Source: JAKLIX01 sp964605655 (GTDB lineage Bacteria; Bacteroidota; Bacteroidia; Bacteroidales; CAIXZF01). From it: a DNA stretch of 64,000 nucleotides. The number at the start of each line of letters is the position of its first letter. Within the stretch, counting starts at the first letter, position 1. Below the pieces are notes generated by a model. That model was not told the DNA's origin. It made no database searches and saw only the letters and a list, made by a program, of their open reading frames with translations. The position numbers and the translations under genes are program-made. The stretch is taken from contig CAZSDK010000007.1 of NCBI GenBank assembly GCA_964605655.1, positions 73,060-137,059 on the forward strand, in the 5' to 3' direction. This document shows, in pieces, positions 26,992-37,800 of this stretch.

Positions 26992-28815
26992 TCATTTAGT
27001 TTCTTCCGGATGGAAAAAGGCCTGCACGATGCCGGCTTTTGCTTTCCCTATCACCTCTGCTATCTCCTCCACCCTGGCATTCTGAATGTTCTTTACCGAC
27101 TTAAATTTCCAGAGGAGCTTCTGGGCCAGGTTATAACCTATTCCCGGGATGTCGGTCAGCACTGACTTGATGGTCTCTTTCTGCCTTTTGCTCCGATGGT
27201 GGGTGATGCCAAAGCGGTGGGCTTCGTCACGTATCTGCTGGATCACCCTCAGTGTCTCCGATTTTTTATCGAGGTATAAGGGGATAGAGTCCCCGGGAAA
27301 ATAGATCTCCTCCAGCTTTTTAGCGATGCCGATGACAGGAATCTTACCTCTGAGGTCCAGTTTTTCCAGGCTGTTCACCGCTGCGCTGAGCTGTCCTTTG
27401 CCTCCGTCGATCACGATGAGTTGGGGAAGCGGTTTTTCCTCATCCATCATCCTTCGGTATCTCCTGTAGATGACCTCTTCCATGGAGGCAAAGTCGTTGG
27501 GGCCTTCGACGGTCTTGATATTGAAGTGCCGGTATTCCTTTTTATCGGGTTTGGCCTGACTGAACACCACCAGGGCAGCTACGGGGAAGTCGCCCTGTAT
27601 GTTGGAGTTGTCGAAACACTCTATGCGGACCGGCAGCTCAGGCAGGCGAAGGTCTTTCTGTATCTGGCCCATGATACGGCGGGAATGCCTCTCGGGATCC
27701 ACCATCTCCTTTTGTTTCTCCTTATCGAGGCGATAGTAGGTCACATTACGTTCCGACAACTCCAGGAGCTTCTTTTTATCACCCCTTTGAGGTACGATAT
27801 AATTGATCTCCGGTAGTATGTCTTCGGGAAGAAAAGGCACGATGACCTCCGCGGCATTGCTTTGAAACCTTTCTCTCAGCGAGAAGATGGCTGTACCGAA
27901 GAGCTCTGCGTCAGGCTCATCCAGGATCTTCTTCATCTCAACGGTATGTGCCTGGATGATGGCTCCGTTCACCACTTTAAGGAAATTGACGTAAGCGACC
28001 TGTGGGTCGGAGACGATAGAAAACACATCCACATTGGAGATATTGGGATTCACCACGGTGGACTTACCCTGGTATTTCTCGAGCAGTTCCAGTTTTTCCT
28101 TCACCACATGGGCTTTCTCAAACTCTAGGTCGCCGGCGTAGGTGTGCATAAGCTGTTTGAGCTGCTGGGAGATGGTGTGCAGGTTGCCCTTGATGATCTC
28201 CCTGATGCTTCCCATCATCTGTTCATAGTCTTCCGCCGTCTGCAGTCCTTCGCAGGGTCCGCGGCAGTTCCCGATATGGTATTCGAGGCAGACCCTGTAC
28301 TTTTTGCGACGGATGTTGTCGGCTGAGAGGTTAAGGGTGCAGGTACGGACGGGATACAGCTGGCGGATCAGCTCCAGCAAGGTGTTCATCAGCCGGCCGG
28401 AGGCATAGGGCCCGAAATACTGAGACCCGTCCTTTATCATGTTGCGTGTGGAAAACACCCTGGGAAAAGGTTCGTTCTTTATGCATATCCAGGGGTAGGT
28501 CTTATCGTCCTTCAACATCACATTATACCTGGGAAGGTATTTTTTGATGAGGTTGTTTTCCAGCAGAAAGGCATCCTGTTCGGTATCGACGATGATGAAG
28601 CGGATATCGGCGATGCGTTTCACCATCCAGAACACCTTGCCATAGCCCTGGTTTTCCTTGGAGAAGTATGAAGAGACCCTCTTTTTCAGGTCTTTAGCCT
28701 TTCCCACGTAGATGATCACCCCTTTGTCATCGTAAAACTGGTACACCCCTGGCTTGTGCGGCAGGGTCTTGAGTACCAGTTCGAACTCCTTTCTTTTCTT
28801 TTTTTCGGGGGGCAT
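26992..28815 (-). CDS. uvrC: UvrABC excinuclease subunit C
   Basis: UvrC makes the two incisions in nucleotide excision repair. The 607-residue protein has the GIY-YIG nuclease at the N-terminus (PGVYQFYDDKGVIIYVGKAK), a Cys-containing middle (CLEYHIGNCRGPCEG), the UvrB-interacting UVR region (about 200-240), and the RNase H-like nuclease (IECFDNSNIQGDFPVAALVV; PQLIVIDGGKGQLSAA). It ends with helix-hairpin-helix motifs (LTDIPGIGYNLAQKLLWKF). The ATG at 28813-28815 is chosen over an upstream in-frame start because that one lies inside thiL. It is 5 bp downstream of thiL. Confidence 0.95.
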   Translation of the reverse strand: MPPEKKKRKEFELVLKTLPHKPGVYQFYDDKGVIIYVGKAKDLKKRVSSYFSKENQGYGKVFWMVKRIADIRFIIVDTEQDAFLLENNLIKKYLPRYNVMLKDDKTYPWICIKNEPFPRVFSTRNMIKDGSQYFGPYASGRLMNTLLELIRQLYPVRTCTLNLSADNIRRKKYRVCLEYHIGNCRGPCEGLQTAEDYEQMMGSIREIIKGNLHTISQQLKQLMHTYAGDLEFEKAHVVKEKLELLEKYQGKSTVVNPNISNVDVFSIVSDPQVAYVNFLKVVNGAIIQAHTVEMKKILDEPDAELFGTAIFSLRERFQSNAAEVIVPFLPEDILPEINYIVPQRGDKKKLLELSERNVTYYRLDKEKQKEMVDPERHSRRIMGQIQKDLRLPELPVRIECFDNSNIQGDFPVAALVVFSQAKPDKKEYRHFNIKTVEGPNDFASMEEVIYRRYRRMMDEEKPLPQLIVIDGGKGQLSAAVNSLEKLDLRGKIPVIGIAKKLEEIYFPGDSIPLYLDKKSETLRVIQQIRDEAHRFGITHHRSKRQKETIKSVLTDIPGIGYNLAQKLLWKFKSVKNIQNARVEEIAEVIGKAKAGIVQAFFHPEETK

Positions 28816-28820
28816 AAGTA

Positions 28821-29876
28821 CTATAAGTCCTTTCTTTTCCTGAAGGCGTCCCATCCCTGGGCATTGAGGGGGATGGCCTGGCCGCTGCGGGTTATCAGGT
28901 GTTCTCCTTCGCGGACAGAGGTCATGTGACCAATGACAGCAATCCAGGGGATCGTTTGAATCTTCTCATGTTCACCCAGGGGGATGGTGAACAGCAGTTC
29001 GTAGTCTTCACCCCCGTTGAGAGCAGCCAGAGAGGGGTCGAGACCAAAATGTCCGGCCGCTGCAATGGTGTCGGGATGCATGGGGATCTTCTCCTCAAAG
29101 ATCCTGCATCCTGTACCTGACTGGTGACAGAGATGAAGCACCTCCGAGGCCAGGCCGTCGGAGATGTCGATCATGGAAGTGGGTCGGATGCCTAGGTCGC
29201 TGAGGGTAGTTTTCAGGTTGGGCCGTAGCTCCGGTTTCAGCTGGCGTTCCAGGATATATTCAAAACCTTCGAGTTCCGGTTGCATGGTCGGATCGTCGAG
29301 GAAGACCTTCTTTTCGCGTTCCAGCAACAGCAGACCGAGGTAGGCAGCACCAAGGTCACCGGTGACACAGATCAGGTCGTTCTCTTTTGCGGTGCTGCGA
29401 AGCACCACCTCTGACGGGTCTGCCTCACCCAGCACCGTGACGGAGAGCACCAGTCCTTTGAGGCTGCTCACCGTGTCGCCTCCCACGAGGTCGACCCCGT
29501 AGGTTTCGCAGGCCAGGCGAAGACCGGCATAGATATCTTCCAGGGCTTCTACCGAGAAGCGGTTGGACACGGCGAGGCTCACCACCATCTGGCGCGGGAT
29601 CCCGTTCATGGCCAGGATATCGGAGAAGTTGACCACGGCGGCTTTGTATCCCAGGTGTTTCAGCGGGTGGAAGGTCAGGTCGAAATGCACCCCTTCTACC
29701 AGCATATCGGTAGTTACCAAGGTGTTGGCACCCTGATAGTTGATGACGGCTGCATCATCCCCCACCCCGGTGAGGGTGCTGGCATTTTTCATCGCCAGGG
29801 AGCGGGTCAGCCTTTCTATCAGACCAAATTCTCCCAGGTCAGAGAGTTCGGTGCGTTGTGGCATATCATCGTTCAT
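28821..29876 (-). CDS. thiL: Thiamine-phosphate kinase
   Basis: ThiL phosphorylates thiamine phosphate to the active cofactor thiamine diphosphate. The 351 residues start near LSDLGEFGLIERLT and carry the Mg-ATP site motif TGVGDDAAVI, then LVTTDMLVEGVHFDL, VNFSDILAMNGIP, LVGGDTVSS, MIDISDGLASEVLHLC and ALNGGEDYELLFTIP, all in family order. The start is the ATG at 29874-29876. The open frame reaches further upstream but without family similarity. dxs in this window is a TPP-dependent enzyme. Confidence 0.95.
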   Translation of the reverse strand: MNDDMPQRTELSDLGEFGLIERLTRSLAMKNASTLTGVGDDAAVINYQGANTLVTTDMLVEGVHFDLTFHPLKHLGYKAAVVNFSDILAMNGIPRQMVVSLAVSNRFSVEALEDIYAGLRLACETYGVDLVGGDTVSSLKGLVLSVTVLGEADPSEVVLRSTAKENDLICVTGDLGAAYLGLLLLEREKKVFLDDPTMQPELEGFEYILERQLKPELRPNLKTTLSDLGIRPTSMIDISDGLASEVLHLCHQSGTGCRIFEEKIPMHPDTIAAAGHFGLDPSLAALNGGEDYELLFTIPLGEHEKIQTIPWIAVIGHMTSVREGEHLITRSGQAIPLNAQGWDAFRKRKDL

Positions 29877-29903
29877 GGAGGAATATAATAGAAGATGTGC
29901 GCA

Positions 29904-29911
29904 CAAAATTA
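29904..29911 (-). promoter_or_regulatory. -7 box TAATTTTG of thiL-uvrC
   Basis: The minus strand reads TAATTTTG, fitting TAnnTTTG, with a predicted leader of about 24 nt before the thiL ATG. No clear -33 TTG is seen. Confidence 0.45.
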
Positions 29912-30615
29912 CAAATTCTGCCGGGACTGTCTCACCTGGATTCCCGGAGAGTCAGCAGACAGGACAGAGTTCAATACCTGTTGAGCAGAACATCATTCCA
30001 CCTTTTTGGAATCCGAATTCCATTATCCGGATAAAGGCCTTTCCATACAATCTGACAGATTGCGTAGACCTTGAGGGGACCCATCCAGAAGGATATGTCA
30101 TACTTCATCAGTACATGAACGCTCCATGGGATTATTCTTTCAGAAGGAATGTCAGCTTATCTTCTGGTGCATCTTCAGTCCTGGATTTAGTATTCATGAA
30201 AGGTTCAGGTAGTAGTGCTTTGATTTTATTTTTAGTATCATTCTTTGACGACCTAATTGTATTAGAAATGAGAGCTATCAAAATTGACGATCTATAAATT
30301 TTCCATTTTCTGGAATATTTTTAATACCCCAAATTTTTACTAACTTAATTATTTGATATGTAGATCATTATAATATTGATATCGTATAGCGTCAAAAACC
30401 AATGTTATTATAATAACACATCATCTATTATATTGTTAATCATTATTTTACAATTGTAAATATAATGTAAATGGCATTCCCTATTACAATGTCGATTAAT
30501 TATACTTAGTAAAAATAAATTTGGAAACAAAATTTATTATTCCGTAATTTGGAATTTTCAACATCTTATCGTCATATTTTCTTATATATTATGATATGAT
30601 ACTAATAACAAACTA
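29912..30615. other. Gene-free interval with AT-rich promoter region
   Basis: No convincing gene is present in these 704 bases. The first 390 have moderate GC and short open frames on both strands without recognisable motifs. From 30300 the DNA is strongly AT-rich. TAAATTTG at 30516-30523 fits the -7 consensus and could drive the Ig-repeat gene, with a leader of about 90 nt. The drop in GC marks the edge of the adhesin and CRISPR region. Confidence 0.5.
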
Positions 30616-31761
30616 ATGAAGCAGATTAGAAGAAGAATGGCAGTATTGGTGTTTTGGGGAAGTATTTCGTTGCGATTAGCGGGGCAATGCATCCCTTCTA
30701 GCGATCCTGAATCCATTCAAGTTTCTTCTACTACTATTTGCAAAGGGGAGGAAATATCTCTAACTCTTATCGGAGGAGGGAAAGGCACTTATGAGTCAAT
30801 AGTCTGGTATACGGCTTCCTGTGGAGGATCTCTTGTTGGCAAGGGACAAGGATTGAGTGTGAAACCGGATGTGACGACAACCTATCTGGGTAGATATGAA
30901 GATGAGGCCCCCTGTAAATATATTTCAAAATGCGTCTACCTGACTATTACAGTAATAAATCCCAGTAAAGAACCTGGAACAGCCAAGGCAGAACCCGAAG
31001 TAATTTGCGAGGGGCAGTCGTCGGTACTTACTCTTACAGAGGCCGTAGCAGGAAAGGATGTATCAGTGATGTGGTATGTGGAGGCCTGTGGGAAACTGCC
31101 GGTAGGTGAGGGTAATAATCTGAATGTCAGTCCAATTGCTACTACTACCTATTATGGCAGACTTGAATACGGTAATCCTTGCGAGACACAATCTACTTGC
31201 AGGGAGGTTACGGTAAAAGTTATTCCACAAGGAAAGGACCCTGTCACAGCCCGTTGTCAACCAGATGCCATTTGTGAAGGACAGACGGTGATCCTCAGCC
31301 TTGAGGGCGGAGATCCAGGTATTCATGGAAAAGTACACTGGTATACCTCATCTTGCGGTGGAACACCTATTGGGATAGGGAACAACTATGTTACGAAACC
31401 CTCATCAACTACAACTTATTTCGGTCGTTATGAAGTCCCTGAGCCATGTCTTACTAATACTACTTGCGCCTATGTTACGGTAGAGGTAAATCCTGGCAGA
31501 AACGATCGTGCAAATGCCATAGCCGTTCCAGATACCGTGCTTAAAGATCAAGGCACTTCACTCATTTTAAAAGGAGTTGATGGGAACGCACATGTGGAAT
31601 GGTACGAAGATCGTTGTGGGGGTTCTCCCGTTGGACATGGAAATAACCTGACTGTATATCCTTCCAAGACCACTATTTATTATGGCAGAGAGGTGTATGA
31701 CCCTCCATGCCCAAAGCTGGAATCGTGTTCAGAAGTCAAAGTTGTTGTTGTAGGCCCCTGA
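30616..31761 (+). CDS. Secreted protein of four Cys-rich Ig-like modules
   Basis: This is a protein of 381 residues: a signal peptide (cleaved near RLAGQ) and four tandem modules of about 85-90 residues. Each follows the plan ICxGQ...LTL...W[YV]..xCGG..VG.GN.L.V.P..TTTYYGR.E...PC......C..VTV.V, with four Cys positions that suggest two disulfides. The same module builds the giant neighbour 85 bp downstream. The fourth module lacks the first Cys (DTVLKDQGTSL). There is no T9SS sorting domain; the chain ends at VKVVVVGP, so its secretion or anchoring route is unclear. It may be a truncated paralog of the neighbour. No enzymatic motif is seen; a binding or adhesive role is inferred. Confidence 0.75.
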   Translation: MKQIRRRMAVLVFWGSISLRLAGQCIPSSDPESIQVSSTTICKGEEISLTLIGGGKGTYESIVWYTASCGGSLVGKGQGLSVKPDVTTTYLGRYEDEAPCKYISKCVYLTITVINPSKEPGTAKAEPEVICEGQSSVLTLTEAVAGKDVSVMWYVEACGKLPVGEGNNLNVSPIATTTYYGRLEYGNPCETQSTCREVTVKVIPQGKDPVTARCQPDAICEGQTVILSLEGGDPGIHGKVHWYTSSCGGTPIGIGNNYVTKPSSTTTYFGRYEVPEPCLTNTTCAYVTVEVNPGRNDRANAIAVPDTVLKDQGTSLILKGVDGNAHVEWYEDRCGGSPVGHGNNLTVYPSKTTIYYGREVYDPPCPKLESCSEVKVVVVGP

Positions 31762-31845
31762 TAATCAACATAAAACACATCACATTACTAATATAAATAT
31801 TTGAAAGAATCTTTACGTTTCCCTCATTCATTAATTCTTATTCTT

Positions 31846-34800
31846 ATGAAAACGAGCACGTTCTTCGTACTGGTTACTATTATTATTTTAGCCGGCACCG
31901 TAAACCTAGTCAAAGCACAGCCAGGCTGCGTTTATTCGACTGATCCGACCTCTGCTTCAGCCTCTCCATCCACGATTTGTTCAGGGAGTAGCACCACTTT
32001 ACAGGCAACCGGTGGAGGAGGTGGGACATACAATGGCAATCCCAACACCACACTGGTTTGGTACTCCGGGGGTTGTGGCACTGAGAGTGGTGGAACACAA
32101 GTGGGTACAGGAAATAACATAGCTGTAAGTCCTACCACTTCGACATATTATTTTGCCAGGTACGAAGACGGATCACCGTGTACCTTTGCCACCAACTGTG
32201 TCTATCTTCTTGTCACGGTAGTACAGCCTTCAGGAAATCCCACCAGTGCAGTAGCGGACCCTGCCACTATTTGTTTGGGGCAAAGCAGTGTCCTCACCCT
32301 TAACGGTGGGGGCAGTGGTTATAATGAGTCTGTCGCCTGGTATACGTCATCTTGTGGAGGAACTCTTGCTGGAACAGGAAACAACTTAACGGTAAGTCCA
32401 ACGAGTACCACTACATATTACGGCCGTTACGAGAATGGATCTCCCTGTAATTCAGAAACTTCATGTCAGTCGGTCACAGTGACCGTTAGCTCCAAATCTG
32501 CAGACCCTACATCGATCAGTGCTTCCGTGAACCCTATTTGTGAAGGAGAGAGCACGATCCTTACCCTTATTGGGGGTGGAGGTGGAACGGCTGAAACCAT
32601 TTCCTGGTACACTACCTCATGTGGAGGGACTCTGGTTGGAACAGGAAATGATCTTGAGGTAAGTCCGCTGGTGACAACGACTTATTTTGGACGTTATGAA
32701 GACGGCTCACCCTGTAGTTTCAATACCAACTGTGTCTATCTCACCATCAGTGTAGAACAGAAATCCGATAATCCTTCAGGAGCCTCAGCGACCCCATCCA
32801 CTATATGTAATGGGCAGAGCAGCACCCTCACCCTGTCTGGGGGCGGGGGTGGAACTACAGAGGTCATCCGTTGGTATACCTCATCCTGTGAGGGTACTTT
32901 GGCAGGCACAGGCAACAACCTGTCGGTGAGTCCCACCACTACCACAACTTATTATGGACGATATGAGAATGGAACCCCTTGCAATTATGCTTCAGCCTGT
33001 GAAACTGTGACTGTTACAGTGAATCAGAAATCAGTTGATCCCACTTCGGTTACCGCTACCTTTACGACAATCTGTCAGGGTGGCAGCACCACTCTCACAC
33101 TGAATGGCGGCGGTGGAGGCACCAACGAGGCAATTGCTTGGTATACAGGCTCCTGCGGAGGGACCCTGGTGGGAACCGGCAATGACCTCAACGTGAGCCC
33201 GTCGGTTACCACTATATATTATGGCCGTTATGAAGACGGATCCCCCTGTAATTATAATACCTCCTGTGTCTATCTAACCATAACAGTGAATACAGAGTCA
33301 ACAGACCCAGTATCTGCCCTTGCAACACCTTCCACTATCTGTCAGAGTCAGAGCAGTTCTCTGAACCTTTCGGGAGGCGGTGGCGGCACCGGTGCTATTA
33401 TTCAATGGTATGCAGGAGGTTGTGGTACAGGGAACGGAGGTACACTAGTGGGAACAGGGAACGGTCTACAAGTGAGTCCTACTATCACGACTACCTTTTA
33501 TGGATTATATTATGATCCTTCTCCTTGTGACCATTATACAAATTGTGTGACTGCGACCGTAACTGTAGCTACGAAATCTGCTGATCCAACCTCAGTTACT
33601 GCCGGGTCGACTACCCTATGTGTCGGCCAAAGCACGACACTCACCCTAAACGGCGGTGGTGGAGGCAGTAGTGAAACTATAGCCTGGTATTCAGGTACTT
33701 GTGGTGGGACTTTTGTAGGCACAGGAAATGGGATAAATGTCAGTCCATCATTCACGACAACCTATTTTGGAAGGTACGAAAACGGAGCACCGTGTAACTA
33801 CAGTTCTGCCTGTGCATTAGTGACCATTAACGTGAATGTGAAATCCAACAACCCGAATTCTGCCACTGCCACACCTTCATCTCTTTGTAACGGCAGCAGT
33901 TCCTCACTCAACATCATTGGTGGAGGTGGCGGGACCAACACTATTATAAAGTGGTATACTGCTTCTTGTGGTGGCACCTGGGTAGGTGATGGGGATGGCC
34001 TTTCAGTAAGTCCTACGGTCACAACCACCTATTACGGTCGCTATGAGGACCCTGCACCCTGCAGTTTCAATACTGCATGTGTAAGTGTGGTTGTAACGGT
34101 GGAAGACAATGAAGATCCTGTAATAACGACCTGTCCAGTCACGAGGAATATTGAAGGTTGTAACACAGGAGCCATCACTGGTCCGGATTACTCTGCTTCA
34201 CAGGCTACATCTTCCTACAGTGAGTTTTCTGATGCCACCAACCAGGGTGACGGCTCGGATAACTGTGGCATTACTTCCGTTACCTATCAGGATGTTTCTT
34301 CCGGCACATGTCCTATTATTGTTACCCGTACCTGGACATTGTATGACGCTTTAGGTAACTTCGCCACCTGCGATCAGACCATCAACGTGGATGATAACAC
34401 CAACCCCACCATCACCTCATGTGCCGTTGCCAGAAACATCGAAGGTTGTAACACAGCAGCCATCACTGGCCCTGACTACTCAGCCACTTCCGCCGCTTCT
34501 TCTGAAGAAGAGTTCGAAGATGCTACCAATCAGGGTGCCGCCTCCGATAACTGCGGTATTGCTTCGGTCTCTTATGTCGATGTAGCCTCAGGTACCTGTC
34601 CCATCGTGGTCACCCGTACCTGGACCATCACCGATGACTGTGGTAACTTCGCCACCTGCGATCAGACCATCAACGTGGATGATAACACCAACCCCANNNN
34701 NNNNNNNNNNNNNNNNNNNNNNNNNNNNNNNNNNNNNNNNNNNNNNNNNNNNNNNNNNNNNNNNNNNNNNNNNNNNNNNNNNNNNNNNNNNNNNNNCACC

Positions 34801-37800
34801 GATGACTGTGGTAACTTCGCCACCTGCGATCAGACCATCAACGTGGATGATCAATCCACTGATCCGACATCTGCGTCAGCTAATCCGTCGACCATCTGTC
34901 TGGGTAGCAGCACTGTGCTTACTCTGACAGGAGGAGGTGGTGGATGCCCTCCCACATCCATAAAATGGTATCGTGATAACTGTGGCACTGAAAACGGTGG
35001 GACCTTTGTCGGCACTGGAAACATGATTCTAGTATCCCCTACTGCAACGACTATCTATTATGGTCGCTGGGAAGATGGAGCCCCCTGTAACGACGTTTCT
35101 AACTGTGCTTCTGTGACAGTAACGGTGAACACATCATCTACCAACCCAACATCAGCTACTGCCACCGTTACTACAATCTGTGAAGGACAGAGCACTGATA
35201 TCTCCCTGGTCGGAGGAACACCCGGTAGCGGAGCATTAGTGAAATGGTATACCACGTCCTGCGGAAATGTGTATGTCGGCACAGGTTCTCCTCTCACCGT
35301 CTATCCTGCCGTTACTACTACATACCACGGCCGTTATGAAGATCCTTCTCCCTGTAATACGGTTACTATTTGCAGATCAGTAACGATTACTGTCAACGAT
35401 ACTTCGGCCATGCCGACTTCGGCCTCAGCAACACCATCTACCATCTGCAATGGCCAGAATAGTATACTGACACTGTCTGGTGGAGGTGGTGGAACCTCAG
35501 AGTCAATCAAATGGTACACTTCCACATGTGGAGGAACATTGGTGGGATCAGGAAACAACCTTTCGGTAAGTCCTACTGCAACCACTACCTACTATGGGAG
35601 ATATGAAAACGGATCACCCTGCAACTATGCGACTATATGTGTCTCTGTTACTGTTACCGTAAACCAGAAATCCACTGATCCGACTTCTGCCACAGCTACT
35701 CCTTCCACTATCTGCAACGGTCAGAGTGCTACCCTTGACCTTGTTGGTGGTGGTGGCGGAACCGGTGAAACCATCCACTGGTACACTTCCTCCTGTGGAG
35801 GCACCTCCATTGGTTCGGGTAACGGTCTTTCAGTGAGTCCAACGGTGACAACAATCTATTATGGCAGATATGAGGATGGCTCTCCCTGCAATTATACATC
35901 AGCATGCGCCATAGTTACTGTCACAGTGAATCAGAAGTCTGCTGATCCAACTTCTGCCACAGCCAACCCTCTTACTATCTGTGATGGTCAGAGTTCAACG
36001 CTAGCCCTTGTGGGTGGTGGTGGTGGTACCAGTGAAACCATTCACTGGTATTCCTCTTCTTGTGGAGGAACTTTAGTGGGGTCAGGCAATAATCTCTCAG
36101 TAAATCCATCGTTGACAACCACCTATTATGGGCGATATGAAGACGGATTACCATGTAATTATACCAGCAACTGTGCCGAAATCACTGTAACGGTCCATCA
36201 GAAATCTGCGGATCCGACCTCAGCTCAGGCAGATCCCTCATTGATCTGCAACGGACAAAACTCTACGCTACTGCTATCAGGTGGTGGCGGTGGTACGGAT
36301 GAAACTATCCGTTGGTACACAGCATCCTGCGGCGGCACATTGGTTGGATCTGGCAACAACCTTTCGGTGAGCCCTGTTGCGACGACTACCTATTATGGAC
36401 GATATGAGAATGGGGCTCCCTGTGATTATGCTTCTTCTTGTGCCTCTGTGACTGTCACTGTTGATCAGAAGTCAGCCGATCCGTCAGCTGTCATCGCATC
36501 TCCGTCTACAATCTGTTTAGGTCAATCTTCCAACCTTAATCTAAGTGGCGGCGGTGGTGGAACAAGTGAAGCCATTGCATGGTATACGGGTAGTTGTGGC
36601 GGCACTCTCATCGGTACCGGAAACGGATTGACTGTGAGTCCATTAGTGACTACTACTTACTACGGCCGTTATGAGAATGGTGGCCCCTGTAATTATAATT
36701 CACTTTGTGCCTCGGTACAGGTCACAGTAAATCCTCCTTCCATTGGTGGCTCTGTTCTTTCAGATCAGGAGATATGCCCAAATACAGCCCCTGCTAACCT
36801 GACCTTAAGCGGTCAACAGGGAAGTGTTATCAAATGGCAATATTCAGATGATAATACCTTTAGCAGCCCGACAGATATTAACAATACCTCAACCACGCTT
36901 ACTTCTGTTGAAATGGGCAACATAGCCGCTGATCGTTATTATCGTGCTGTAGTGCAGAACCTGACTTGTCCTACAGCCAACTCCTCCTATGTGAAGATTA
37001 CGGTACAGGATACTACAGATCCTGTTATTCTCTCAACACCTTCTGACCTGACCGTTGAATGTGACGGCGTCGGAAATATCACCCAACTGAACACATGGCT
37101 TGCTGCTCATGGAGGAACCACTGCTACCGATAATTGTACTGATATAACCTGGTCGTATACACCGGATCCCATTATTTTGAGTAATCAATGCGCAGTTACC
37201 GGGTCTGTTATTGTAACATTCAGAGCTTCTGATGATTATGGCAACTATCGCGAGAGGTCAGCTACCTTCACCATTGAAGATAACACCGATCCATCCTGGA
37301 TCACGCCACCCTCCGATCTTACCGTGGAATGTGACGGCGCTGGTAACACCACTCAGCTTAACAACTGGCTCAACAGCTTTGCCGGTGATGATGTCTGTGG
37401 CAATGCCCTGGTGACCAATGACTTCACCGCCCTGAGCGATGACTGCGGTGCTACCGGGTCCGCCCTGGTGACCTTCACCCTCACCGATGACTGTTCTAAC
37501 TTCATCACCGCTACCGCTACCTTCACCATTGAAGATAACACCGATCCATCCTGGATCACGCCACCCTCCGNNNNNNNNNNNNNNNNNNNNNNNNNNNNNN
37601 NNNNNNNNNNNNNNNNNNNNNNNNNNNNNNNNNNNNNNNNNNNNNNNNNNNNNNNNNNNNNNNNNNNNNNGATGACTGTTCTAACTTCATCACCGCTACC
37701 GCTACCTTCACCATTGAAGATAACATGTCACCGACCATCACATGTCCCTCAGACATCACTGTTGACAATGATCCTAACGCTTGTACTGCTAATATTACGG

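Noticed and set aside
29740..30297. 185-codon open frame upstream of the Ig-repeat genes
   Set aside because: It begins inside thiL on the opposite strand and has no recognisable motif; likely chance.
34588..34854. Open frames antisense to the Ig/HYR repeats
   Set aside because: They arise from repetitive Gly/Thr-rich codons, recur in every module and cross the N gap.
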